Notes under the pieces: generated by a model
The model's input: the letters and a program-made list of their open reading frames with translations, nothing else
Told to the model about the DNA's origin: nothing
Databases searched by the model: none
Made by a program: the position numbers and the translations under genes
Assembly (NCBI GenBank): GCA_944320885.1
Contig: CALUJE010000022.1
Coordinates: forward strand, 1 to 50,657
DNA: 50,657 nucleotides
Origin: an uncultured Phocaeicola sp.
GTDB taxonomy: Bacteria; Bacteroidota; Bacteroidia; Bacteroidales; Bacteroidaceae
Direction: 5' to 3'
In this document: positions 35,965-44,369 of the stretch, piece by piece
Position numbering within the stretch: position 1 is the first letter of the stretch
How the letters are laid out: each line of letters begins with the position of its first letter

Positions 35965-35977
35965 AATAGTTGCTATT
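35965..35977 (+). promoter_or_regulatory. Second copy of the putative MarR operator
   Basis: AATAGTTGCTATT is identical to 35456-35468 and lies 17 bp after the marR stop and 31 bp before the tolC start. Two exact 13-bp palindromes at both control points of the operon strongly suggest the MarR binding site. Confidence 0.65.
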
Positions 35978-36008
35978 GCAAACGATTTATAATATCAATC
36001 AATATCCT

Positions 36009-37340
36009 ATGAAATATATCATAAGAAATGTCATCACAAGTTGCTTCCTCTTAGGAAGCATTTCCATGTCGGCTCAACCAACAGAACGAATAATGACCCT
36101 GAATGAATTATTCTCATTGGCCGACACCCAAAGTAAAACCATCAAAATTTTTGAAGAAGCAGTCAGCGGTGCCAGTAAGGATATATCCGTGGCAAAAAAT
36201 GCATATCTTCCCAATATTGATTTCTCGGCCTCTGCATCGTATAACGGAAATGCATGGGTAGCCGACCGAAATTTTTCAAACGGACAGTCGTATTCTTCTC
36301 CACATTTCGGAAACAATTTTGCCATTGAGGCATCACAAGTAATTTTTGCCGGAGGTTCTATCTATAACAATGTGAAAGCATTGGAAATACAAAAGAAAAT
36401 AGCAGAATGGGATCTCACAGCACATCGTCAGGAAGTATATTTCCTGCTGACCGGATATTACCTCGATTTATACAAATACAGAAATCTGCTTACCGTATAC
36501 GACAAGAATATAGAACAAACCAGACAGGTCATACGCGACATGCATGCCCGTGAAGCTGCAGGAGTAGCTTTGAACAACGATATCACACGTTATGAAGTGC
36601 AATATCAGAATCTTCAATACAAACGTACAGAACTCCTCAGCCTTATTGACATTTACAATAATAAACTTGTAACAATGCTGGATTTGCCATCGCATACAGA
36701 AATTCATCCTGACACAACACTGCTTTGCAAACAAATGCCCAAACCGCAGGAGAAAGAAGTACAAGACATGGCTTTCAGAAACTCACCTCTCCTGAACAGG
36801 AACAGGCTTACTCTTGACATGCTGAATAAAAAGGAAAAGGTCATCAAAGCCGGATATATGCCACAAATAAGCATTATTGCCGGAGACAATCTAAAAGGAC
36901 CGATAACTTACGAGATTCCGACAATAGACAGTAACATAAACACATGGTATGTCGGTATCGGATTAAAATACAACATAGGAAATCTATATAAAACGCCCAA
37001 GAACCTGTCACGCATACGTTCATCGATCGAACAGTCACATGTTGAGCTTACCTCTTCTGAAGAAAATGTAACACTTGACGTACAAGCAGCCTATATCCAT
37101 TATCTGAATTCATTCGAACTTTTAAAGACACAGGAAAAAAGTCTTCAGCTTGTCAGTGAAAACTATGAAGTAACCTCAAACCGATATTCAAATGACCTTG
37201 TACTTGTCACCGATCTGATAGATGCCGATAACCTCAGACAGTCGGCCGAAGTACAATATGTAAACGCTCAAATCAATGTAATATATAATTATTACAAACT
37301 AATGTATACAACTGGAACTCTCAACTCTATAAACAATTAA
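36009..37340 (+). CDS. TolC-family outer-membrane efflux protein
   Basis: The product is 443 residues from the ATG at 36009, where a good signal peptide begins (MKYIIRNVITSCFLLGSISMSAQ). A TTG at 35970 would overlap the operator and add residues before the signal peptide, so it is rejected. Two OEP repeats with Leu/Gln/Asn-rich helices are present; the mature protein has no lipid cysteine, unlike the RND channel at 6128. It is the outer-membrane duct for the EmrAB-like pair downstream (6 bp gap to emrA). Confidence 0.9.
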   Translation: MKYIIRNVITSCFLLGSISMSAQPTERIMTLNELFSLADTQSKTIKIFEEAVSGASKDISVAKNAYLPNIDFSASASYNGNAWVADRNFSNGQSYSSPHFGNNFAIEASQVIFAGGSIYNNVKALEIQKKIAEWDLTAHRQEVYFLLTGYYLDLYKYRNLLTVYDKNIEQTRQVIRDMHAREAAGVALNNDITRYEVQYQNLQYKRTELLSLIDIYNNKLVTMLDLPSHTEIHPDTTLLCKQMPKPQEKEVQDMAFRNSPLLNRNRLTLDMLNKKEKVIKAGYMPQISIIAGDNLKGPITYEIPTIDSNINTWYVGIGLKYNIGNLYKTPKNLSRIRSSIEQSHVELTSSEENVTLDVQAAYIHYLNSFELLKTQEKSLQLVSENYEVTSNRYSNDLVLVTDLIDADNLRQSAEVQYVNAQINVIYNYYKLMYTTGTLNSINN

Positions 37341-37346
37341 CGCACT

Positions 37347-38381
37347 ATGAATAGAAAAGAAAAAAAGATATTGCGCAACATTATTGTCATCGCAATAATT
37401 TTCGGCGGATTATTCTGGGTATGCTCCAAATTTATCCACCTCGGCAGTGTAGAATATACGGACAATGCACAAATAAGACGAAATATCATACCCATAAATT
37501 CACGGGTACAGGGATTTATACAGAAAGTTTACTTTGACGACTTTCAGTTCGTACATAAAGGTGATACGCTTGTAGTCATTGAAAGTTCGGAATACAAACT
37601 GAAAGTAGTACAAGCCAAAGCCAACTATCAGAAAGCCCTGATGGAAAACACAGCAATGGAAACCGTTATCTCTACCACAGCAAACAACCTTACCGTTTCC
37701 GATGCAAACATTGAAGAACTGCGCATCAGACTGACACAGGCAGAAACCGACTTTCACCGATACAAACAGCTGTACAGTCAAAAAGCCGTAACGAAACAGC
37801 AATACGACAATGCAAAGGCCGACTATGAAGCAACAAAAGCCAAATATGACATGCTTGTAAGACAAAAGAAAAGTACGTCTCTGGTTAAAGACGAACAAAC
37901 GCAACGCCTTGAACAGAACCAGACCAACATTGAGGTTGCTAAAGCCGCACAGAATCTGGCGGAACTCAACCTGTCATACACCGTTATCGTTGCTCCATGC
38001 GATGGAGTGACTTCACGAAAAGCAATACAGGAAGGACAGCTGATACAACCCGGACAGACATTACTGTCACTGGTAGACTATGACAATGTATGGGTTATAG
38101 CCAACTATAAGGAAACTCAAACAGCCAATATCCGTGAAGGGCTTCCGGTCAGCATAACAGTCGATGGTGTTCCCGGCATTGAATACTATGGAGAAGTATC
38201 AACTCTTTCAAGTGCTACCGGTGCACAATATTCCATCATTCCCCAGGACAATTCTGCCGGCAATTTTGTAAAAGTGGAACAGCGCATCCCTATAAAGATT
38301 GTTTTTACAGACAAGAACAGCAAAGAAAATATCAACCGCTTACGCTCCGGAATGAATGTGGAGTGTGAAGTAAACTATTAA
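37347..38381 (+). CDS. emrA: HlyD/EmrA-type membrane fusion protein
   Basis: The product is 344 residues. One N-terminal transmembrane helix (IIVIAIIFGGLFWVC) is followed by a lipoyl half (VEYTDNAQIRRNIIPINSRVQGFI), a long alpha-hairpin (about 85-195) and the second lipoyl half (YTVIVAPCDGVTSRKAIQEGQ), then a beta-barrel. The YTDNAQI pattern is typical of EmrA. It connects the MFS exporter to TolC across the periplasm. It is separated by 4-6 bp from its neighbours. Confidence 0.92.
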   Translation: MNRKEKKILRNIIVIAIIFGGLFWVCSKFIHLGSVEYTDNAQIRRNIIPINSRVQGFIQKVYFDDFQFVHKGDTLVVIESSEYKLKVVQAKANYQKALMENTAMETVISTTANNLTVSDANIEELRIRLTQAETDFHRYKQLYSQKAVTKQQYDNAKADYEATKAKYDMLVRQKKSTSLVKDEQTQRLEQNQTNIEVAKAAQNLAELNLSYTVIVAPCDGVTSRKAIQEGQLIQPGQTLLSLVDYDNVWVIANYKETQTANIREGLPVSITVDGVPGIEYYGEVSTLSSATGAQYSIIPQDNSAGNFVKVEQRIPIKIVFTDKNSKENINRLRSGMNVECEVNY

Positions 38382-38385
38382 TGCC

Positions 38386-39978
38386 ATGCCAGCCCCATCA
38401 TTAAAAGAAGCAGTAGTGGCCAGACGCATCATGGTATGGAAAGATTTTGTTCCCATGTCCTTGCGGTTTCCACTAATTCTGCTGATTATCATCGTATATA
38501 TGTTTTCGGGAGGCGTATATATGTCGGCAGTCTCAGAAATGTCTGGAAGTTTGTCGTGGATAAATGAAGACATCATGATGGCCGGATATGCCTCCATGAC
38601 CGGACTGACCATAGCCTTTCCGTTACTATTCAGGATTCTTTTCAGATTTCCCACACGCGAACTTCTCCTGTTTTCAGCCGGAGTCTTTATCGTGAGTGAT
38701 TATCTGTGCATGGTATGCGACTTCCTGCCGCTCATTGTTTTCCTGTCATTTATCAGCGGATTTTTCAAAATCGTAGGAACATTTGTATGCTGGAGCAATA
38801 TACAGCTTAAGATTACCCCCAAAAGGGATTTTGCCGTATTTTTCCCGTTCCTGTTTACATTTGTTCTCGGAAGCGTGCAGCTTGCCAATATTGCCACAGG
38901 ATACAGCATCTATGCTTTTGACTGGAAGGCCATGCACCGGCTCACAATCGGTGCATTCATATTGATTTTTGCACTGGTATATTTCTGTATACGACGCAAC
39001 TACCGGCAAGGCCCTCACATACCGTTCAAAGGTATAGACTATCTGGGAGGTATCTTATGGAGTCTCTGGCTGATATGTATCATTTTCATTTTCGTATATG
39101 GCGAGCACTATGACTGGCTCGACGGAGAAGAAATCCAGACAGCCATCGTCTTCGCCATTGTTCTCCTGGTTATGTGCATACAGAGGGCAGCCACCGTACG
39201 GCATCCCTACATCAGTCTGAAAACTTTCTCACAACACAACATGCTCTTCATATTCATACTGTTTGGGTGCATGACACTGATGTCGGCCACAGCTACCTCC
39301 ACACAAAACATCTTCACCAGCGCCATATTGGGCTTCGATGCACGCCATAATGCCGATCTCAATTGGGGAGTACTTATCGGTATAGCCGTAGGCACATGCA
39401 TATTCTATCTGTCACTGGTAAGATGGAAATGGAGAATAAAAAGCATTGTGTTTACAGGTTTTCTCTCATTCTTTCTTTATCAGGTGATGCTATATTTCCT
39501 GATAGATGCATCGACCGAAAAATACATGCTTTATCTGCCTCTCGTATTCAAGGGTGCAGGAGTAAGTCTGGTATACACGTCATTGACCTATGCCCTTGCA
39601 GGATGTGTCACATTTATCTATTACTTTGAGGCCATGTGTGTTATCGGTTTTATCCGGACCAGCTTCGGTGCACCACTAAACTCTGCCATTCTTACCAGGA
39701 TGTTCAATCATGCACAGCAGGAAAACGTTGCCGGATTGGGCAGTTACATTGACTCCATGTATTCCATGGCCGATTCTTTCACGAGCGTATATAATGAGTT
39801 CCAACGGCAAATTCTCATGGTCAGCCTGAAAGAAGTATATGGCTATGCTGTAATAATAGCCATCATCATTTTGCTTGCCATTCTGGCATCAGATTACAGG
39901 CATTTCATATTTGCCCAATCAAACCAGATGCTGAAATTAAGCCAGATATGGAGGCTGGTCCGGAACAAAGTAAACTGA
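38386..39978 (+). CDS. emrB: MFS drug exporter, EmrB-like (DHA2 type)
   Basis: The product is 530 residues with about 14 hydrophobic segments. The cytoplasmic start MPAPSLKEAVVARR is followed by TM1 (LILLIIIVYMFSGGVYMS). Position after EmrA and TolC, size and TM count support the DHA2 exporter role, although the sequence is diverged and the usual motif A (GxLaDrxGrr) is not obvious. Substrates are likely hydrophobic toxicants. It ends the operon before a strong hairpin. Confidence 0.82.
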   Translation: MPAPSLKEAVVARRIMVWKDFVPMSLRFPLILLIIIVYMFSGGVYMSAVSEMSGSLSWINEDIMMAGYASMTGLTIAFPLLFRILFRFPTRELLLFSAGVFIVSDYLCMVCDFLPLIVFLSFISGFFKIVGTFVCWSNIQLKITPKRDFAVFFPFLFTFVLGSVQLANIATGYSIYAFDWKAMHRLTIGAFILIFALVYFCIRRNYRQGPHIPFKGIDYLGGILWSLWLICIIFIFVYGEHYDWLDGEEIQTAIVFAIVLLVMCIQRAATVRHPYISLKTFSQHNMLFIFILFGCMTLMSATATSTQNIFTSAILGFDARHNADLNWGVLIGIAVGTCIFYLSLVRWKWRIKSIVFTGFLSFFLYQVMLYFLIDASTEKYMLYLPLVFKGAGVSLVYTSLTYALAGCVTFIYYFEAMCVIGFIRTSFGAPLNSAILTRMFNHAQQENVAGLGSYIDSMYSMADSFTSVYNEFQRQILMVSLKEVYGYAVIIAIIILLAILASDYRHFIFAQSNQMLKLSQIWRLVRNKVN

Positions 39979-40040
39979 AATTCGTTCTCTGCAAGAATAT
40001 GTCAAACATATATTCTGCACATTAATAATTGATTACACCA

Positions 40041-40105
40041 GCCAGCCTGTGCAAAAGTGCATCAACTCTCCGGTTATGCACTTTCACAGACTGGCAATTC
40101 TTCTT
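40041..40105. terminator. Terminator between emrB and the beta-galactosidase gene
   Basis: GCCAGCCTGTG and AAAGTGCAT (40041-40062) pair imperfectly with ATGCACTTT, CACAG and ACTGGC (40076-40095), followed by a T-rich stretch. A smaller hairpin, GAATATGT/ACATATATTC, lies at about 40002-40018. The two genes converge here. Confidence 0.65.
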
Positions 40106-40128
40106 TTTCCCTATATCCGGATATCGTA

Positions 40129-43100
40129 TCAGTCAGCCAGTACCGAGAACTCTGCACCTCCGGCAAAATCCTGTCCGTTCTGTGAACTCAATCCGGTAAA
40201 ACGGATATAACGCGCCTTAACCGGAGCCGGCAATAAAACTTTCTTGGCTTTGCTTCCAGCGTCGAAAGTTCCGGTTATCACAGGCGAACCCCAATTCTTT
40301 CCATCCACACTCAACTCCAGTTTGTAGTCTTTTATCATACCATTTGTCCCTCCGTCCTGACGAGGCAGATAAACAAATCCCTTTATCTGCTTCACATCAC
40401 CCGCGTCAAAGTCTACCCAGTGCGGATACTGAGCCACTGTAACCGAATACATCGTATGCCAGGTAGTATTAGCATCACCGTCTACCAGGTTTGCAGCATC
40501 TCCTTCACCAGACTCCTGACTGGAAGCATAAATCACCTCCATCGGTATCGTCTCAATCTTATTGCAGGATAAAGTAACCGCTATCTGTTTGTTGTTCTTA
40601 TAGAAAGCAGTCACAAGTCCGCCTTCACGCAACATAAAAGGAACCACGTAGTCATATACCTTTTTACTTCCATTCAAAGTATAGCAGACAGCCTCCCCTT
40701 TTATGGGCGAAGATATGGTAACCATACCATTCCTGCTTCTCGATACAGACAAGGGCATTGCTCCCGAATTGCGCGCCTGTGCCGTTTTCGTAAATTCATT
40801 GGCACGAAGCGGACGGATGGAAAATCCCATTGCAAAATTATCGCCTTTTACACGGTCTTTCTCCAAAGGAGCCCCCTGTCCGCAACTGTTGCCTCCCAAT
40901 CCCGTAACAGCCAAATCAATATGCAAATGCGTACCGGTGGAAGGCGGCAACTGATAGGTATGCGGTGCCAACGTCATTTCCAATGCCGACCAAGGGAGTG
41001 CCGACACACAAGAAGGGCGGTTCATGACAAACATCACCCCACATCCCGACGCATCGGTCTGTGCACACCAGCGCACATCCTCACGGTTACCCATGCTCTG
41101 AGGCTTGGCAAAACGCACCAACTGTTCACGTACCGTTGAAGTATGCTGCTCGATAAACGCTCCTGTCTTCCGGTCATTGTAATTGTTCTGAGGCCCCCTG
41201 CCGTAATAAGTATACCGGCTCAATTCTTCCGGGAGTTGCATGGAATATCCCAAACGGGGCAACACCAACGAAGCATCGTTTGAAGCAATAGCCGACTGCA
41301 GTTCGACAGTTCCATCCGGATATACCGTCCATATCTGACTGGTTACGAACTTGAAATCATCCGGTCCGAAAGGACGGTCCTTATGCTCTTCAAGCGTATA
41401 ACGGCCCGATGTGCCACCATGAATAGTTGCTCCGTTAGGCGCCTGTGACTCTACGGTAAACATCAGCTGCACCGTATTGTCTGCCGTATTCAGCACTATC
41501 GAAGCTGTAACCTTATGCCGCAGGTTGTGAAGTCCTTTCTCAAACCATGACCGATAGGCCCAGTTATCATTATCAACCGGTGCACGCAAAGCATCCAGTT
41601 CAGGACCTTCGCCCGGACGTATCACAGCTTTTCCATCATACGACAGACTGTATAAAGTACCCTGTTCGTTGTCAAATTCGGCAATAAAGTTCCTGCCTTC
41701 AACAACCGTCCGGTTATTGACCACTTTCACATCCGGTTTAGGAAGTCCGTCATTCTGTTCTGCAATTGCAGGCAACTTGTCGGCGGCCTTCACCATGAGC
41801 TGTTCTTCCATTTGCACGAATCCCTTCCCGGCCCATGGTTTGTCTTCGGCCAGACGGAACTGCACCTTTACAAAATATTCACTCTGCGGGTCAAGTGCTG
41901 CATAATCGTATGGAATTGCATACACGGCACGCTGACGCGGACCTATAATCGAACGCGGAGCCTTAAAGACAGTGCTTTCCTCTATTTTCACCCCGTCCTT
42001 ATAAAGCATCCATACCATATCATATCCGGTCAAGGGAGTAAAATACGCCTTATTGAAAATCTCAATAAGACCTTTACTCATGTCAATGGCCTTTACACCT
42101 ACATTCTGATATACTTTCTTCACCTCATAAAAGACAGGCTTGGGCGAATGGTCGGGCAGCAGGATACCGTTCATACAGAACATTCCGCTATTAGGCTTAT
42201 CACCGAAATCACCTCCATAGGCCCAGTATCGTTCTCCGGTTTTCGGATCATAGTAATCCAACGCCTGGTCTACCCAGTCCCAGATAGCAGCACCACAGAA
42301 AAAGTTGGTCGATTCAATGGCATTCCAGTAGTCAATCAGATTTCCGCCCGCATTCCCCATCGAATGAGCATACTCAGAGATATGAAACGGATATTTCAGC
42401 GGATACCGTCCTTTCACCGCCTCACGCACCCAGGGGATAGAAGGATACTGGTTTGAACCCATATCCACAATATCATTATTGCGCTCATACTGTACGGGAC
42501 GTGACGCGTCAAAGGCATGCAGCGCCTCATAAGCCTTTACAAAGTTCACTCCGGGACCGGCTTCATTTCCTAATGACCATATTACTACCGAAGGAGCATT
42601 GACATGCTCATGAGCCAACTCCATAACACGTGCCACATGTGCCGCCTCAAATTCAGGCACATGTGAAAGAGAAGCTGCACCATAATAATATTCATGGCTT
42701 TCCAGATTTGCCTCATCTTCCAGATAGATTCCATACTTGTCACAGAGATAGTACCAGTAATTCTGGCAAGAATAGTGCGAATTACGCACATGGTTTATAT
42801 TTCCCCGCTTCATAAGCATAATCTCTTCTTCCATCTGGCGGGCTGTAATGGCATTTCCCACTTCTGGAGCAATTTCCTGACGGTTTACTCCTTTCAGTTT
42901 TACCGGCATGCCGTTGATATAATAATAGCGTCCGGCCAGTCCGAACTCATCCTTCTCGGCCGGTGTATCCCTGATTTCCACCTTACGGAATCCGAAACCG
43001 GTGGAAACCGTTTCTACTACGTTACCCTTTTTATCTTTCAACTGGCCGACCAGTGTATACCGGTAAGGCTCTTCGGCCGACCATTTACGGGGATTATCCA

Positions 43101-44160
43101 TCTTCAGTAAAGCAACCGACAAGGTTGCTTCACCGTGTTCAAGTTCTTCTACGTCCGAAGTCACACTTACTCCGGACACCAGTTCGTTTTCATCCGAATA
43201 AAGACGGTTTGCATACAATGTATAAGACATGGTATATCCCTTCACCGTTTTCATTCCCAGATTCCGTATCTCGGCAGTAATTTTTGCGGAACCATCCCGA
43301 TAATTCCCATCCAAATCCGGAATTACCCGCAAATCACGTATCTGAACCTTTGCAGTCGAAGTAAGCGATACCGTACGGAATATTCCCGGCAGACGAAACA
43401 TATCCTGCGCTTCAAGAAAAGAACCGTCTGAATTGCGATACACTTCCACGGCAACCGTATTCTTACCTTTTTTATTCAGGCACCGGGTTATATTAAAAGA
43501 AGCCGTATTTCTGGAATTCTTTGAAAATCCCACATACTGTCCGTTCACCCATACATAGAAAAAAGACGAAACTCCATCAAAGTTCAAATATACCTCGCGT
43601 CCGTTCCATTCATCAGGAATTGTAAAATCACGTCTGTAAGAGCCTACCTCATTCCGATGCCTGTAAGTAACCCAATCCTGAGGCGGAGTACGCATCACTC
43701 CTCCCTTCCAGTCGTTCACAGCCACCTTATGCTGGAAAATAACCGGTTGGTTGGCATAGATGGGAACACCGTATTTCAACGAACCGTCTTTCCGGATACC
43801 GGCAACATTCCACTGCATGGGCACCCTTACATCATCCCAACCGGATACATCATAATCCGTTTTATGGAAATCAACCGGACGTTCCTCGGGATTCCCCACC
43901 CAATGGAACTTCCACACACCATCCAGTGACAGCCAATAACTGCTATGCTCAGGCAAAAGCCTGCGCGCGCTTTCCGTATCCGGGAAAGCAAAGAACCAGG
44001 CATGAGGCTGTTCCTTATTCAGTGCAAGCTGCTCAGGACTCTCCCACTCTTTCCCTGTGGGTGCAGCAACTTCTCCATAACCAAATTCCTCCAGTGAACT
44101 TGTCTGTGCAATGGCTGAAACAGACAACAATGAACAAACAGACAGACCAATCTTCTTCAT
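40129..44160 (-). CDS. Secreted GH2 beta-galactosidase with F5/8-type (discoidin) C-terminal domain
   Basis: The product is 1343 residues from the ATG at 44160; an upstream ATG at 44199 adds 13 polar residues before the signal peptide (MKKIGLSVCSLLSVSAIAQ). Domains in order: GH2 sugar-binding (about 45-240), Ig-like (about 245-355), TIM barrel (about 360-660) with acid/base Glu in SLGNEAGPG and nucleophile Glu in HISEYAHSMGN, large bGal beta domains (to about 1130), then an F5/8-type domain (about 1205-1343, DGDANTTWHTMY). It cleaves beta-galactosides outside the cytoplasm, probably on host or plant glycans. No SusC/D pair is adjacent in the classical form. It is divergent from the TonB receptor. 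Confidence 0.93.
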   Translation of the reverse strand: MKKIGLSVCSLLSVSAIAQTSSLEEFGYGEVAAPTGKEWESPEQLALNKEQPHAWFFAFPDTESARRLLPEHSSYWLSLDGVWKFHWVGNPEERPVDFHKTDYDVSGWDDVRVPMQWNVAGIRKDGSLKYGVPIYANQPVIFQHKVAVNDWKGGVMRTPPQDWVTYRHRNEVGSYRRDFTIPDEWNGREVYLNFDGVSSFFYVWVNGQYVGFSKNSRNTASFNITRCLNKKGKNTVAVEVYRNSDGSFLEAQDMFRLPGIFRTVSLTSTAKVQIRDLRVIPDLDGNYRDGSAKITAEIRNLGMKTVKGYTMSYTLYANRLYSDENELVSGVSVTSDVEELEHGEATLSVALLKMDNPRKWSAEEPYRYTLVGQLKDKKGNVVETVSTGFGFRKVEIRDTPAEKDEFGLAGRYYYINGMPVKLKGVNRQEIAPEVGNAITARQMEEEIMLMKRGNINHVRNSHYSCQNYWYYLCDKYGIYLEDEANLESHEYYYGAASLSHVPEFEAAHVARVMELAHEHVNAPSVVIWSLGNEAGPGVNFVKAYEALHAFDASRPVQYERNNDIVDMGSNQYPSIPWVREAVKGRYPLKYPFHISEYAHSMGNAGGNLIDYWNAIESTNFFCGAAIWDWVDQALDYYDPKTGERYWAYGGDFGDKPNSGMFCMNGILLPDHSPKPVFYEVKKVYQNVGVKAIDMSKGLIEIFNKAYFTPLTGYDMVWMLYKDGVKIEESTVFKAPRSIIGPRQRAVYAIPYDYAALDPQSEYFVKVQFRLAEDKPWAGKGFVQMEEQLMVKAADKLPAIAEQNDGLPKPDVKVVNNRTVVEGRNFIAEFDNEQGTLYSLSYDGKAVIRPGEGPELDALRAPVDNDNWAYRSWFEKGLHNLRHKVTASIVLNTADNTVQLMFTVESQAPNGATIHGGTSGRYTLEEHKDRPFGPDDFKFVTSQIWTVYPDGTVELQSAIASNDASLVLPRLGYSMQLPEELSRYTYYGRGPQNNYNDRKTGAFIEQHTSTVREQLVRFAKPQSMGNREDVRWCAQTDASGCGVMFVMNRPSCVSALPWSALEMTLAPHTYQLPPSTGTHLHIDLAVTGLGGNSCGQGAPLEKDRVKGDNFAMGFSIRPLRANEFTKTAQARNSGAMPLSVSRSRNGMVTISSPIKGEAVCYTLNGSKKVYDYVVPFMLREGGLVTAFYKNNKQIAVTLSCNKIETIPMEVIYASSQESGEGDAANLVDGDANTTWHTMYSVTVAQYPHWVDFDAGDVKQIKGFVYLPRQDGGTNGMIKDYKLELSVDGKNWGSPVITGTFDAGSKAKKVLLPAPVKARYIRFTGLSSQNGQDFAGGAEFSVLAD

Positions 44161-44369
44161 CCATGTTGACAGTCTGCCTTTATCTTTTACACACATCATA
44201 TAATGCTTTTGTTATTGAAATACGCTGGCAAGGTATCAAGAATATTCAATACTTGCAAGGAAGAATACTGTATAATTATCGAAACAACATTGAAGCAATA
44301 TAATCACATCTTTGAAATATTTTTGAGATATGGCCATTCTACTTTTGCAGACGGAAATGGAAAGCAATC
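44161..44369. promoter_or_regulatory. Divergent promoter region, beta-galactosidase and TonB receptor
   Basis: For the receptor, -7 TACTTTTG is at 44340-44347, 22 bp before the start codon. For the beta-galactosidase no strong match to the consensus was found. No Fur-type box was seen. Confidence 0.45.

Noticed and set aside
35970..36008. TTG start for the TolC-family gene
   Set aside because: It overlaps the putative operator and puts 13 residues ahead of a good signal peptide; the ATG at 36009 is preferred.
44161..44369. Fur box or anti-sigma/sigma control for the TonB receptor
   Set aside because: No palindrome of Fur type and no sigma or anti-sigma gene could be found nearby.
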